A stretch of 64,000 nt of DNA from positions 24,655 through 88,654 of the forward strand of contig JAFREE010000102.1 in NCBI GenBank assembly GCA_019400425.1, written 5' to 3'. A model generated the notes under the pieces. It was not told the origin of the DNA and did not search any database. It saw nothing but the letters and a program-made list of their open reading frames with translations. The translations under genes were made by a program, and so were the position numbers. Shown piece by piece: positions 1 through 9,927 of this stretch. Source of the DNA: Hymenochaete sp. R1 (Eukaryota > Basidiomycota > Agaricomycetes > Hymenochaetales > Hymenochaetaceae). Within the stretch, counting starts at the first letter, position 1. Every line of letters begins with the position of its first letter.

Positions 1-570
1 TGACGGTAGAGTGATGAGTGGTGGGAGTGCAAGGAAGATAAAGACAGCCATCATTCATCCAGGAATAAAAAGAAAATCCACCGATGAGAAAATGCCTCCC
101 CCGGAAAGATTCAAAGAGTCTTCGGGCGGAGTAAGATAACTTGACTGTTGCATGCCTTGCTTGTGGCCGAGACTCCTTTTCTTGGCCGCGTCCTCGGCAT
201 AGGCGGGCCGAGAGGCCGGTTAGTCGGACTTCGCGGACTGACTTTAGCCAGTCGGTCGAGGTTTGTGGTCGTGTGCCCTCTCGAACGCACTTAGCTTGGG
301 AGACTATCACCGAGTTTTTGTGTTTTGAAATTCAGTGCAGAAAGTATTGAAGAAAGGAAAAGGAAAATAAAAATCTACGCAGCGTCCTCGAAACGAAATA
401 CTAATACAACATAACAAGTCATTAATTTATGTAAAGTCCGCACAATATCGAGGTCTTCAAAAGACAGTACGAAAAAGAACTGAGACCGGAAAGCAATAGT
501 GAAAGCAAATAAGAGAGTAACAGAAGTCTATCTATCTGAGAGATAGGTATTGCCCGAGAAGCCTCAACAT
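1..570. other. 3' flank of the DUF3433 gene, no gene seen
   Basis: This stretch lies downstream of the stop codon of the minus-strand DUF3433 gene. It holds only short open frames with no recognisable protein features, and no tRNA, repeat or promoter was recognised. It probably contains the 3' untranslated region of that gene near its right end. Confidence 0.4.
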
Positions 571-3500
571 TCACGACTCCCGCCTCCCGTCCGTCTCCCC
601 AGGCAACGCAAAAGGTTCAACGTGATACCCCGCCTGAGCCAACGGAGCTGATACCGACTCTCTTCCTCTCACCGACCCTCTCCCATGCGAATCCGAGCTC
701 TGTCCACCTACCGTCTTCTCCGTCTCCGCATTACCAGATGCGACGGTGACCTTCGCAGTCGAGTCCCGACTCAACGGTGGCTTCTCCCTTTCTCCGTCAT
801 CCCCAACCTTGTCCCTATACCCTCCTCCAGTACCAGCACCCCCAAATCCTTCATACCTCCCCTCTTCGTCCTCCCCATACTCTCGTCGATCCCCTCCATA
901 TCCATTCCCATACCCAGGTGCATCACCCGCCACCACCGCTCCCGTCCTTCGGTCGAGCCTAAACCTCAACGGCGCCAACTTCGTCGCGATCCCCGCATCG
1001 GTGTCGAGCGGGTTGAGGAGAGTGCCGAATCCGGAGTGGGAGGTGAGGGCGACAGCGGAGGCGATGGAGCCTGGTGGAGCGGCAAGGAAGACGGACTTGC
1101 GCATGTTGCGGTGGACGAGGCCGACTGTGAGCATGAGGATGCCCATGATGATAAGGAGGGTGGCGAGGAAGTGAGCTGCGAGGGGCCTGATATGGTTGAT
1201 TGAAATAATGGATGCACATGTCAGTGGCTAAGATACAATCAAATTGGTAAGAGACGACGCACTCGATGGTGAGACGGGGCTTGAGGGAAATGAGGGTTGC
1301 AGGCAGAGTTGTATTCTGTCTTATGAAATACGTGTTCTTAGCAACGAGAGCCAAATGTTGCGTCTGCGTCCAGTTTCAGTTATCAATAAACTTCCCAGCT
1401 ATCGAAATCTTCGACGACACTTACGTAGATTCTCGATGTAGTGTCAACGAACCCATCTAGGGAGTTGAAAGCGTTCGGTGCAAGTGTTGCGTTGTTTGTC
1501 ACAGATAGAAGAATCGCCCCAGGTACAGCTTGCGACGTCGCATTTGCACGCGAGTTGATAAACGCATCCGGGTTCTGGTCAAAAATCACACTGCGGAGGA
1601 GATAGAATGTTAGCAATTTGAGTTTCTGACAGAAAGAAAAACAAAACACGATAAAAACAGAGATGTTATTTACCCATTGAATGGCACACCTTGCTGGGGT
1701 GCACCAGTAACGTTGTTCGCCTCCTCGAATGAATTAAGGATAGACACATTCCCTAGCAAATTGTCATTCAAAGATAAGTTCGCCGTAACGTTGAACACCT
1801 CCAACGTCGGTGCGCAGAATACGCCTGATCCCCGCGGCCGACCACTATCCACCCCGCTAAAGAACCAAAAGAACACTGGCAAGAACGTGCTATTCTGGCC
1901 CATCCCCGAATTGGAGCTTCCGAGCAAACCGCAATTATCGACGGCGCTCACCCCATATTGCTGAGCAGAGCTGTTCGGGTTGAAGGAGACGCTGGTCGAA
2001 CAGCCTGTGGTAGAGGCCGAAGAGGCAAACGCGGGCTTAGAGGTTGCATTTATGATGAAGCTGGCAGGGTTGGCGGTAGAGAGGTTGATAGATGTTGGAG
2101 CGGAGCAGGTGGCGTTCGTGCGGATACCCGTGGTGTTGGCAGAAAGAGTGCCGTTGAGGTACGAGCCGACGGGAGCCTACGAGAAAAATCCATTGAGTAT
2201 GCGAAGTGTTTTGAACCTGATGAACATCGACTCACAGTAAAGTCGGCAGTAGCCCAACTGTTATGGACGAATGGAGGATCTAAGAGGCCGTTCGTCACGG
2301 CTGCCAGCACATACTAAATTTACAGTCAACGGGTCCATTAAGCCACTGATCAAAATTAAGAAGCATGCGTGTTGATCAACTCACACCTGCCGCAGCTAAG
2401 AATGCCGTTAACTGGAACCTATCCGGGTCCAATCCCAATGTCCTCAAGCTTGTCGCACTTGCCGGTTGTTCATTCTCAATCTGCGTCACATCGAAAATTG
2501 ACCCAGCAAGAGGTTGAAACAGCAGACTGGCCAACCCTGCGAGTGCGGCCATGAACACGACCCAATTCCGCTTCGAGAAAGCCAGGATAACGGCATATAG
2601 GGAGCTTAATTGGTTTTGGAATGTTAATTGGAGAATGCCAAGAAAATGGCAAAAACGAACTTCGTTGATACCTTGATACAATGTCAGTGCACGGCCCATT
2701 CCTAACATTGATACAGATCACTCACATAGTCCAAAAGCAAAGTATCGTCCGCAGTCGCATTGCCTCGCGCAAGGTTGATGTACGGCTTAAATATAGAACA
2801 AATAAATCAGATGAGATTTATTCCGATTACTAAGAGGGAAGGAGTCCCCGGTCACAGATCCGCATCGTGCATGGCAAGTCCAGAGAGACCGATTGCCCAA
2901 CAAGCGTATGAAGAACTCCTTCGCTGGCCCAGAAGCTGACGAGGGATGGCACATGGGAAAGGCGCCTCACCTGATACCGTTTCACCAGCCAATTCTTCGA
3001 CTCCCAAAGTAATACCAGTGGCGCCACGAATAGAATCGGAATAAATGACTATGACGATGTTGAATCAACTAAAGCCCACTCTAAATTAGCCTTGGAAACC
3101 GAAATGAACTCACTGTGAGGAACTGTTGTGAAGCGAACTTGAACACGTTCTGCTCGGGAACTTCGAACCCTGTAACCGCCAACGACCAAAAACGTAACGC
3201 AGTAACGATTGTGAGGATGGGATACCAAACACCCGTCAGACATGCGTCCATTTCACATTATTACAGAGCTCGATGTACACACACCATTATTTTTTTGCGA
3301 AATATGTGTCGCCACTTCCAACGCTATACCCAAGGATGTCATGAAGACCGCTGCAGGTACGATGATCCATAATGTCATTTGAGGCGGTTCCTGCAAGTCA
3401 AAACAATCGCAAGATGAGTCGTTACACCACAAAAAAGCAAGCTTGACGAAAACGAAACACGTACATAAGACTTTGGCTTTTCTTCTCTCTTGATAGTTGG

Positions 3501-3575
3501 GATAAGATGCGTGGACTCCCTGAAGTTCCTTGTAGCCGCCGTCTGCGGTGGCGAAAGTAACCTCTGGTCAGCCAT
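571..3575 (-). CDS. DUF3433-family multi-pass membrane protein
   Basis: Spliced minus-strand gene, function unknown; the family is common in fungi. The likely start at 3575 opens MADQRLL. Exons in order: a short N-terminus; a membrane segment (PQMTLWIIVPAAVFMTSLG); a second hydrophobic block ending LLWESKNWLVKRYQ; the family signature PYINLARG...DDTLLLDY; a membrane segment after SKRNWVVF with FQPLAGS; a long Asn-glycosylation-rich outer loop (many NxT/NxS between about 1450 and 2310); a last membrane helix around LLIIMGILMLTVGLVHR; and the conserved tail SGFGTLLNPLDTD...LRFRLDRRTGAVV, then a Gly/Arg-rich disordered end. Introns are 35-100 bp. Between LDY and SLYAVIL the frame holds only if an 11-nt exon (2661-2671) is used. 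One intron near 3230-3290 has no clear AG acceptor before the exon that reads GVWYPILT, so that junction is unresolved. The family call is strong; exact exon ends are less so. Confidence 0.8.
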
Positions 3576-4499
3576 GGCTCTGGCTCTGCACGTCCTAACG
3601 TCACTAAAATGAGACTATAGTCGGTGTCCGCGCTTGCGTCGTCGAAGGTCGTGGTCGGATCCCAAAATGCGCACTGTGCAAGAAACACGCTGTCGTGGAG
3701 GGCAGAGGGAGAGGTTATATATGAGGCATGCGACAACGGGCTATTCTGGAAAGAGTTGATGGATGGCGAGTAGGGCTGAGATCAAAAGCCCACGATATTG
3801 ATTGCTGTGCACGTATCGCTTGTTGCCCAGTGCTCGTCTCCTCCCAGCGTCTGGATCTGTCTCCGTCTCCTTCCCTCAGCGGGAGTGCACGCTTAACGTT
3901 TTCTGATCCGCTACGCTCCCGCACGAAAGTTGCAAGGCGAGGGATGTGTAGCTACAAACATCTAGAATCGTTCGAGCCTGAAAAGCATGTTGAGCGCCAG
4001 GCAGCCTGTGCCAAAGAGCGCGGGCTAATCACTGGAGCGCGCGGGTCGTTTGTGCCGTAAGTTTGTGGGTGCACCTCTTTCCGAAATTGGAAGGACGGCG
4101 CCTCCCCTTGTCTCAAAGCACCCACAGCGATTAATATTGATCCGGGTTCGAGCGAATGTATATAACACGCAAAAGTGAGCTGGGCGCGTCAGTGTTCGAA
4201 AATATTAGCTTGTGGGCTCGTATGGCTATGTGCTCAGATTATCGTAGAGTTCTAAGACTGGCCCTAGGATGCCTCAACGAAAGAATTCTCGAACAATTTT
4301 TCTGATAGAGATATTAAGTTCAAAGTCCGTAGAGAGAGTAAAGAGCGACAGAATTGTGATGTAGAAATAACGAGACTAATTTGTAAAGAGCGTCATGTTT
4401 GAAGGAGGTGATTGGAAGGGTACGGAATTTGACCGAGTATATGTGCATCTTAAACTCGGAGCCTCTACCGACAATATGGAAAACAAATATCAATCCACC

Positions 4500-5554
4500 T
4501 CAAAGCCTACCGAGGTCCTTTCCGCCTTGCTGAGCTTGCCCTTCACTATTCGTCTGAGGTGGGATCGGCGAACCAGGGCCCTTTGGCGGGACCCGCTGGC
4601 CCTTCTCCTGGCGCTTACCATTGCCATTGCCGGTACCGTTGGGGTCGTCCGGATGCCCCTCCAGCGGTGGGTGCGGGGATGGATCCTGCGTCCCCTTCGG
4701 GTCAGGCTTTCCCTGGCGCTTTTCATGTCCACCGTCCGTCGTAGGAGGATGTGGAACATCAGGAGATTGAGGCGACGGCTGCGGCTTGCCTCTCTCTTGA
4801 CGCTTCGCATGTCCGTCATCAATTACGGGAGGCGAATGTGGGTGACTACTATTTGGCGGGTCATGCGGGGCTTGACGCTTGAAGTGACCATTTCCATCTG
4901 GATGCTGAGGTGCCGGAGAACCCTCATCCGGCGACGAAGGAGAAGAATGAGAACCATTTGGCTTATCATCGCGTTTGGAATGATCAGCAGAATGCTGGAG
5001 ATCGGGGCCACTTTGATGCGGAGGGGGATTTGGAGCGCCCTTCGAGTCGTCCTTTCGCTTCGTGTGATCGTCGCCGGACGATGTGTGGCCTCCAGGAGCC
5101 GCCTTAGGAGGCAACGGCGGACTTTGGTGATCCTGGCGTTTCGTGGGGCCTTTGTCTCCACTCACCGATGTAGGAGGATATTGCGGAGGGGGGAATGGGG
5201 GGTGAGTGCCATTCTGCTGTTCTTGACGCTTGGAGTGCCCTTGCTTGTCGTCTGTTTCCTGACGGGTTGTATGATGGCTAGGCGAAGTGTGAGGCGGTAC
5301 CTTAGGATCATTCGAGCCTCCTTGACGCTTTGAGTGATCGTTGACCGCAGGAGGTGTAAGGTGGCCCGAGTGGCCTGTATTAGGTGGTTCCTGCAGGTTG
5401 GAAAGGCTCGCCGAGTCGAGCGTGACAGGCGCCTATACATACAGAGTAGAACATCAAGACTAATTTTTCTGGGCTACGGTTCGAAGGAAAGACATACCGG
5501 TATTGCCATGGCGGCTGCTACGAAGGCCAAAAGAACGGACTTCTTGAAAAGCAT
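4500..5554 (-). CDS. Secreted Kex2-processed repeat protein, copy 1
   Basis: Two exons (5554-5498 and 5432-4500, with a 65-bp intron) encode about 329 residues. The start is set by a clean signal peptide: two lysines, then VLLAFVAAAMA, ending near Pro19. The rest is hydrophilic and rich in Pro, Gly, His and Asn, with nine Lys-Arg sites spaced roughly every 25-35 residues, often as G/D-H-x-K-R-Q. Most sites are followed by Gln. This is the layout of fungal KEX2-processed repeat proteins, where kexin in the Golgi releases a set of related secreted peptides; N-terminal Gln could cyclise to pyroglutamate. There are no cysteines, so the peptides are probably linear. The strand is set by the splice sites, signal peptide and repeat pattern; the Arg-rich frame on the other strand is a shadow. 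The role is unknown; pheromone-like, surface or antimicrobial peptides are all possible. Its paralogue is at 7217-8339. Confidence 0.8.
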
Positions 5555-5670
5555 GATGAACGAATCTGGGAGGCTTGAGAAAGTGGCTTTGACGAAAGTT
5601 TGATAGAGAACGAGCGGGTAGGGAGAAGTAGGTCACTGTCTAATGCTTTCTTCCTCTCGCATCCCCTTCG

Positions 5671-5680
5671 TCTTATATAC
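5671..5680 (-). promoter_or_regulatory. TATA box of Kex2-precursor copy 1
   Basis: On the minus strand this reads GTATATAAGA, about 115-125 bases upstream of the start codon at 5554. A matching TATA element lies at the same distance upstream of the paralogue, so the promoter seems to have been duplicated with the gene. Confidence 0.55.
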
Positions 5681-6632
5681 CATTTAGAGAGTCATAGCTC
5701 TCATTGGCCAGACTGCAGTCTTGCGGAGGTAAGTCCTACCGTCCTCCCAAATCCGTTCTTTGCATGCCGTGTGTCTTCTTCCGCAGCAAACATATACGCC
5801 GTCTCCGTCCGCCCATGCCCTTTTTTCAAGAGAAAATTTGCAAAGGGCCTCGGGGATACAGGCTTCTTTGGCAAGCCACGTCTTTTGGTCTTCGAGGTAA
5901 TCGTATGTTTCTCGGAGCCTTGTACGAGCCGCAGCACACACAGCAAGTCGGCTGGCAAGCTTGGAGGCTGTGTGTTCTTCTCGGCTCAATCAAAGCAAAG
6001 ACGATAGCTTCTTCTTCGTCGACGCGACGCGCCCATACGCAGATTCGCGCGACCGTTTGCTTGTCTGCAGCGATTCCGGGGGAATGAATTGGAAATCCTC
6101 TGTCCAAGACTTTCCAGGTCTATTCCCGCTAGTACGCAAGCCCGAGACGCAAGTTTCAGAGGCTGATGCTCTAAACGACGCAGCAGTCCCGAGGGTACCG
6201 GTTGGTGTGAAATGTCTAGTATCAGAGCGGAGGACTTGAGCAGTATTAGGTTGTCCGAAAATTGAGCCAGAGGTTCGTAAGTACAGCTCTCTCCTTTGCA
6301 GGTAGGATAAGTTGTAATGTCCAATCCTTGGCCGTTGGCGCGTTTCACTGGTAGGGAAGCATAAAAACTTCAAAGTGTCCGTCTGAGAGAAGAGTTGACT
6401 CGACTCCGAGTCGAATGCGAGCCGATATATTGCTATTTTGGGAGCAAGCGTCGATCATATATCATTTGTAGTTGATTACCAATCAACGCGCGCCAGGGAT
6501 TTCTCTTTTCCGAGTTTCCGCCATCGCCACCCTAGACTTCTTGCACCTATTCCCAGCATTGCGTTTTTTCTCCCCAAAACCCACAGGAAGTAAGTATATA
6601 TTCAGGCCCTCAAAAGCAAGTCTTTTAAATCA

Positions 6633-6710
6633 ATGAATCTTGACTACGATGAATCCGAGATCGGGGTTGTGACATGGGATGAGGATAAGGACAAGGGCGG
6701 TCTTATATAA
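6633..6710 (+). pseudogene. DPH3 5' relic
   Basis: The 26-codon frame begins MNLDYDESEI and contains TWDEDKD, then ends at TAA. It lines up with the first 20 or so residues of the intact DPH3 gene at 9408 ([17 protein letters not shown]). It stops before the first zinc-binding cysteine, so it cannot make a working protein. It sits at the right end of the left duplication block, exactly where the intact gene sits relative to the right block. It is best read as a truncated copy made or left by the duplication. Confidence 0.75.
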
Positions 6711-6889
6711 CACAGTTGTCTAGTCATATATCCTCAATCCCGTACATACATTTTGGTTGCGCACAACAAAGAAATGGCCCGAAGGCGTACTCCCGATGCG
6801 TGGAATGCGTTTGAATTGCACAAAGTCGAGTTAATAGACCTCGCGAGCTATTCAACTTATAGTTAGTCCGTAGTGTTACCATCGTATCT
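6711..6889. other. Spacer between duplication blocks
   Basis: This short segment joins the end of the DPH3 relic to the start of the second duplicated block. No gene or repeat is recognised in it. Confidence 0.4.
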
Positions 6890-7216
6890 CAAGGTACCCG
6901 CAGCGATTGAGGCCTTTCAAGCTGAGAAAGCATCAGAGACAAACTAAGATTCTCGAAAAATAGTAGCTTGCGGACTCTCTTGACTATGCGCCGAGATCAT
7001 CGCAGAATCCACACCCAACATTTTTCTAAATAATCATTAAATCCAAAGTCCGTTTAAAGTAAAGAGCGACAAAACTACGGCGTAGGAATGTGAAAACTAA
7101 TTCAAAGAGCGTTATGTTCGAGAACAAGAGTTTAGAAAAGAGAGAAATCCAATCGAATGCGTATGCATCTTAAACTTGAATCTCTAACGATGGTTAGTAA
7201 GCACATCAAAGCTGCC

Positions 7217-8339
7217 TCAAGCCCTGGGCTGACCACCAGTCGCCTGCGGAGGCGGGGGCGGCGGAACCGTCGAACTAGATCCCTTCGGCGGGCCCTGCTG
7301 ATCCCCATTCTGGCGCCTTCCATTGCCATGCGGGGAAGGAGAACCTTCCGGAGGCGGAGGTGGGGGCGGACTTTGCGTTCCCTTCGGGTCGGCCCCACCC
7401 TGGCGCTTTGCGTGACCACCGCCCGTAACAGGCGGAAGATCAGTCGACTGAGGCGGAGGTGGAGGCGGAGGCGGGGTGCCGTTTCCTTGACGCTTCGCGT
7501 GATTGCCGTCTCCATTCACGGGAGGGGGACCGTTAGTGGACTGAGGAGGCGGAGGTGGCTGACTGCCGTTTGGCGGGCCTTGCGGGTCTTGACGCCTGGA
7601 GTGACCGTTTCCGTCCGGATGCTGAGGTGCTGGGGAGCTCTGAGGTGGGGGAGGCGGCGGAGACTGTCCACCATTTGGCTCTTGGCGCTTAGCATCTCCC
7701 TGAGGTGGCTGGGACGCCGGCGAACCTTGGGGAGGCGGCGGAGGTGGAGACTGAGAACCCTTTGGTTTATCCTCACGCTTAGAGTTTCCAGGAGGAAGCT
7801 GAGACACTGGAGGAGGGGGAGGGGGGGATTGAGATCCCTTTGGCTTATCCTCACGCCTGGCATGGCCAGCAGGGGGTTGAAGAGCTGGGCTACCTTGAGG
7901 AGGCGGAGGAGGCGGGGGCGTACTATTCGAACCATCCTGGCGTCTAGCATGCCCATTGCCTGCCGGAGGCTGGCCTCCGGGAGTCGTCTGGGGAGGAGGG
8001 GGCGGCGGACCTTGCGGGTTTTGGCGCCTAGCGGGACCTTTGCCTCCATTCCCTGGTACGGGAGAGCTCTGCGGAGGAGGCGGGGGCGGTGGCTGAGTGC
8101 CATTCTGCTGGCCTTGACGTTTTGAGTGGTCGTTACTCGCTGGGGGCTGGAAAGGGGCCGGGGTGCCCGTAGGAGGAGGTCCTTGTGGATTGGCGAGGCT
8201 CGTCGAATCGGGCTTAGGAGGCGCCTACACAGAGGAAAACGGTAAGGCTGTGTTTGTTGGCTTATAATCATAAAAGACGAACCGGCATGGCCATGGCAGC
8301 AGCTACGAAAGCCAAAAGAACGGTCTTCTTGAAAAGCAT
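7217..8339 (-). CDS. Secreted Kex2-processed repeat protein, copy 2
   Basis: Two exons (8339-8283 and 8224-7217, 58-bp intron, donor GTTCGT) encode about 354 residues. The signal peptide is nearly identical to that of copy 1 (VLLAFVAAAMA). Ten dibasic sites follow: six Lys-Arg and four Arg-Arg, mostly followed by Gln or Glu. Each spacer carries a run of 5-9 prolines, so each predicted peptide has the form Q/E...G-S/T-Q...polyproline...G-H/N. Compared with copy 1, polyproline runs have expanded and some Lys-Arg sites have become Arg-Arg. Polyproline would adopt an extended PPII helix, as in cell-wall or surface-active peptides. Function is unknown. The frame was checked across the whole second exon (1008 bases, no stop until 7217). 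The open frame on the opposite strand, very rich in Arg, is a shadow of the repeats. Confidence 0.82.
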
Positions 8340-8456
8340 GATGAACGAGCTGAGGAGACTGGTTAAAGACTCTAAAGATGATTTGTTTGAAAGTCAAAGA
8401 GATGAAATGAAGTAGGTTGTTGTTTGATGGTTTCCTCCTCTTGCATCCACGAACTC

Positions 8457-8464
8457 TTTTATAC
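8457..8464 (-). promoter_or_regulatory. TATA box of Kex2-precursor copy 2
   Basis: On the minus strand this reads GTATAAAA, about 120 bases upstream of the start codon at 8339. It corresponds to the TATA element upstream of copy 1. Confidence 0.55.
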
Positions 8465-9407
8465 CCCTCGTCGGCCAACCCGCAGTCTGAACGTGGAGAA
8501 TCCTACCTCCCCCCAATGTCGTTCATTGTCTTCTGTATGTCGCCTTCCGCAGCAAAAATGCACGCCGTCGGAAGCAGCCGCCTTGACCCTCATTTCGCGA
8601 AAATGAAAGAGAGCACCAAAGGCTTCTTTTTTGGTGCGCTGCAACTGTTTTCGGTTCACCGTATGTTTCTCGGAGGCTCGGGAGGCCGCAGCAAGTACAC
8701 TGCCAGTTTTGATCATATCGTGCATGGTCGGCTGGAGCGCTTGAAAGTCGAATGTTTTCTCGCTTCAAACGAAACAAAGAGAATAATTTCTTCCGTCGCC
8801 GTAGGCATGACGTCTCTATTTTTGTCGACGCGACCCGCGCAGCAGAGTTGCGCAAGCGGCGCAACAATATTAACGTGCACCTGCCGAGCTTGAAGCCTTT
8901 CGTCCGAAATATCCTACTCTAGACCTGTGTACGCTAGACGTAAGTCCGAAACGCGAGGCTCGAGGACTTTTGTGTCAGACGACGCAGTAGTTCCATGGGC
9001 GCCGTTTGGTTCGAAAGGACAAGTTTCAGAGCCGAGGTACGTGAATTATGATGTCTTGTGCTCTCTATTTGCTTCATGGAGACAGAAACAAAGGTTAGAT
9101 ACTGTGGTCGTGAACTTTCAGTTCTTCGTTTCCAAAAACTTGAAGCATCTGTAGTAGGGTAGTGGAGTGGGGAATCTAAACATAGATTCGTCTGGCTCTG
9201 ATGAACCCACACGTTGCTATTTTGGGTGCAAACGCCGATCATGAGTCATTACCAATCAACGCGTACCAAAGATTTTGTTTCGCCACTTTCCTTTTCGCCC
9301 AACCTCACACTTCCAAAGGTTACATCTATCATCAGCATCGCATCGCTCTATATCCCAAAATCAACCGAAGTAATACCCAATCGATTAAAGTCAACTCTCG
9401 CAACACA

Positions 9408-9927
9408 ATGGGTCTTTACTACGACGAAATCGAGATCGAGGATATGGCCTGGGATGAGGATAATGGCGTCTTTCATTACCCATGCCCATGCGGGGACAGA
9501 TTCGAGATCACCCGCAAGCAGCTAGCAAACTACGAGGACGTCGCGACGTGTCCAAGCTGCAGCCTTATTATTCGTGTCGTCTACGATCCGGTGAGCCCTG
9601 CATTCACCTATGTTGCTCAGACACTCAGCTCCAGAGCTTCGTAACTGACACTGGATTGTACAGCTGGATTTTGAGGATGACGCGGACGAAGACGAAAACG
9701 AGGAATCGGAAGAGGGGGATGATTCGGAGAGCGAGTCGGACGAGGCGAAGGACGAGGATGTTAAGGATACCGAATCGGAGATGAAGAAGCGAGGAAAAGA
9801 CAACGTCGGCGGGCCGGGAATCGACGAGGATGACGATGACGATGCATTCAAAGATGCGTTGGAGAACCTCCATATAGGCGAATCTGCGAATCACGACGCT
9901 ATGAAGAACCCTGTTGCCGTTGCTTGA
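9408..9927 (+). CDS. DPH3: Diphthamide biosynthesis protein 3 (CSL zinc finger)
   Basis: Two exons (9408-9590 and 9664-9927) encode 148 residues. The first exon is a full DPH3/CSL domain: [18 protein letters not shown], then [10 protein letters not shown] with Cys26 and Cys28, then CPSCSL with Cys48 and Cys51, the four ligands of the single metal. DPH3 supplies electrons to the Dph1-Dph2 radical enzyme in the first step of diphthamide synthesis on translation elongation factor 2; in yeast it is also Kti11, a partner in Elongator-dependent tRNA wobble-uridine modification. The second exon adds an 87-residue acidic tail (about the first 60 residues rich in Asp and Glu), whereas yeast Dph3 is about 82 residues in total. 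The 73-bp intron has GTGAGC and TACAG ends. The gene starts at the right edge of the duplicated block. Confidence 0.92.

Larger units (their letters stand above)
4109..6710. repeat. Left copy of a tandem segmental duplication
   Basis: This block matches 6890-9485 in the same order and orientation. The shared parts are a 3' flank (for example the AGCGATT segment at about 4127 and 6907, and AAAGAGCG at about 4385 and 7105), a minus-strand Kex2-type precursor gene, its 5' flank (shared words such as GTATGTTTCTCGGA and CAATCAACGCG), and the 5' end of a plus-strand DPH3 gene. The copies are diverged and carry many small indels, so the duplication is not recent. Block ends are estimated by eye. Confidence 0.8.
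6890..9485. repeat. Right copy of the tandem segmental duplication
   Basis: This block is the partner of 4109-6710, offset by about 2.7-2.8 kb. The start codons of the two precursor genes are 2785 bases apart and the two DPH3 starts 2775 bases apart. It carries the longer, more proline-rich precursor and the intact DPH3 gene. Most of the length difference within the coding exons (75 bases) reflects extra repeat sequence. Confidence 0.8.

Noticed and set aside
4395..5333. 312-codon plus-strand open frame, very rich in Arg and Leu
   Set aside because: It is antisense to the Kex2-type precursor, which has a signal peptide, intron and regular dibasic sites. The Arg-rich translation is a by-product of the proline-rich repeats.
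7157..8125. 322-codon plus-strand open frame, Arg-rich
   Set aside because: Same reason: it is antisense to the second precursor, and polyproline codons read backwards as Arg/Gly/Trp codons.
4500..8339. Borosin-type or dikaritin-type peptide precursor
   Set aside because: There is no methyltransferase domain and no Tyr-containing cyclic-core repeat, and no UstY-like (DUF3328) gene nearby; only the kexin-site pattern is supported.
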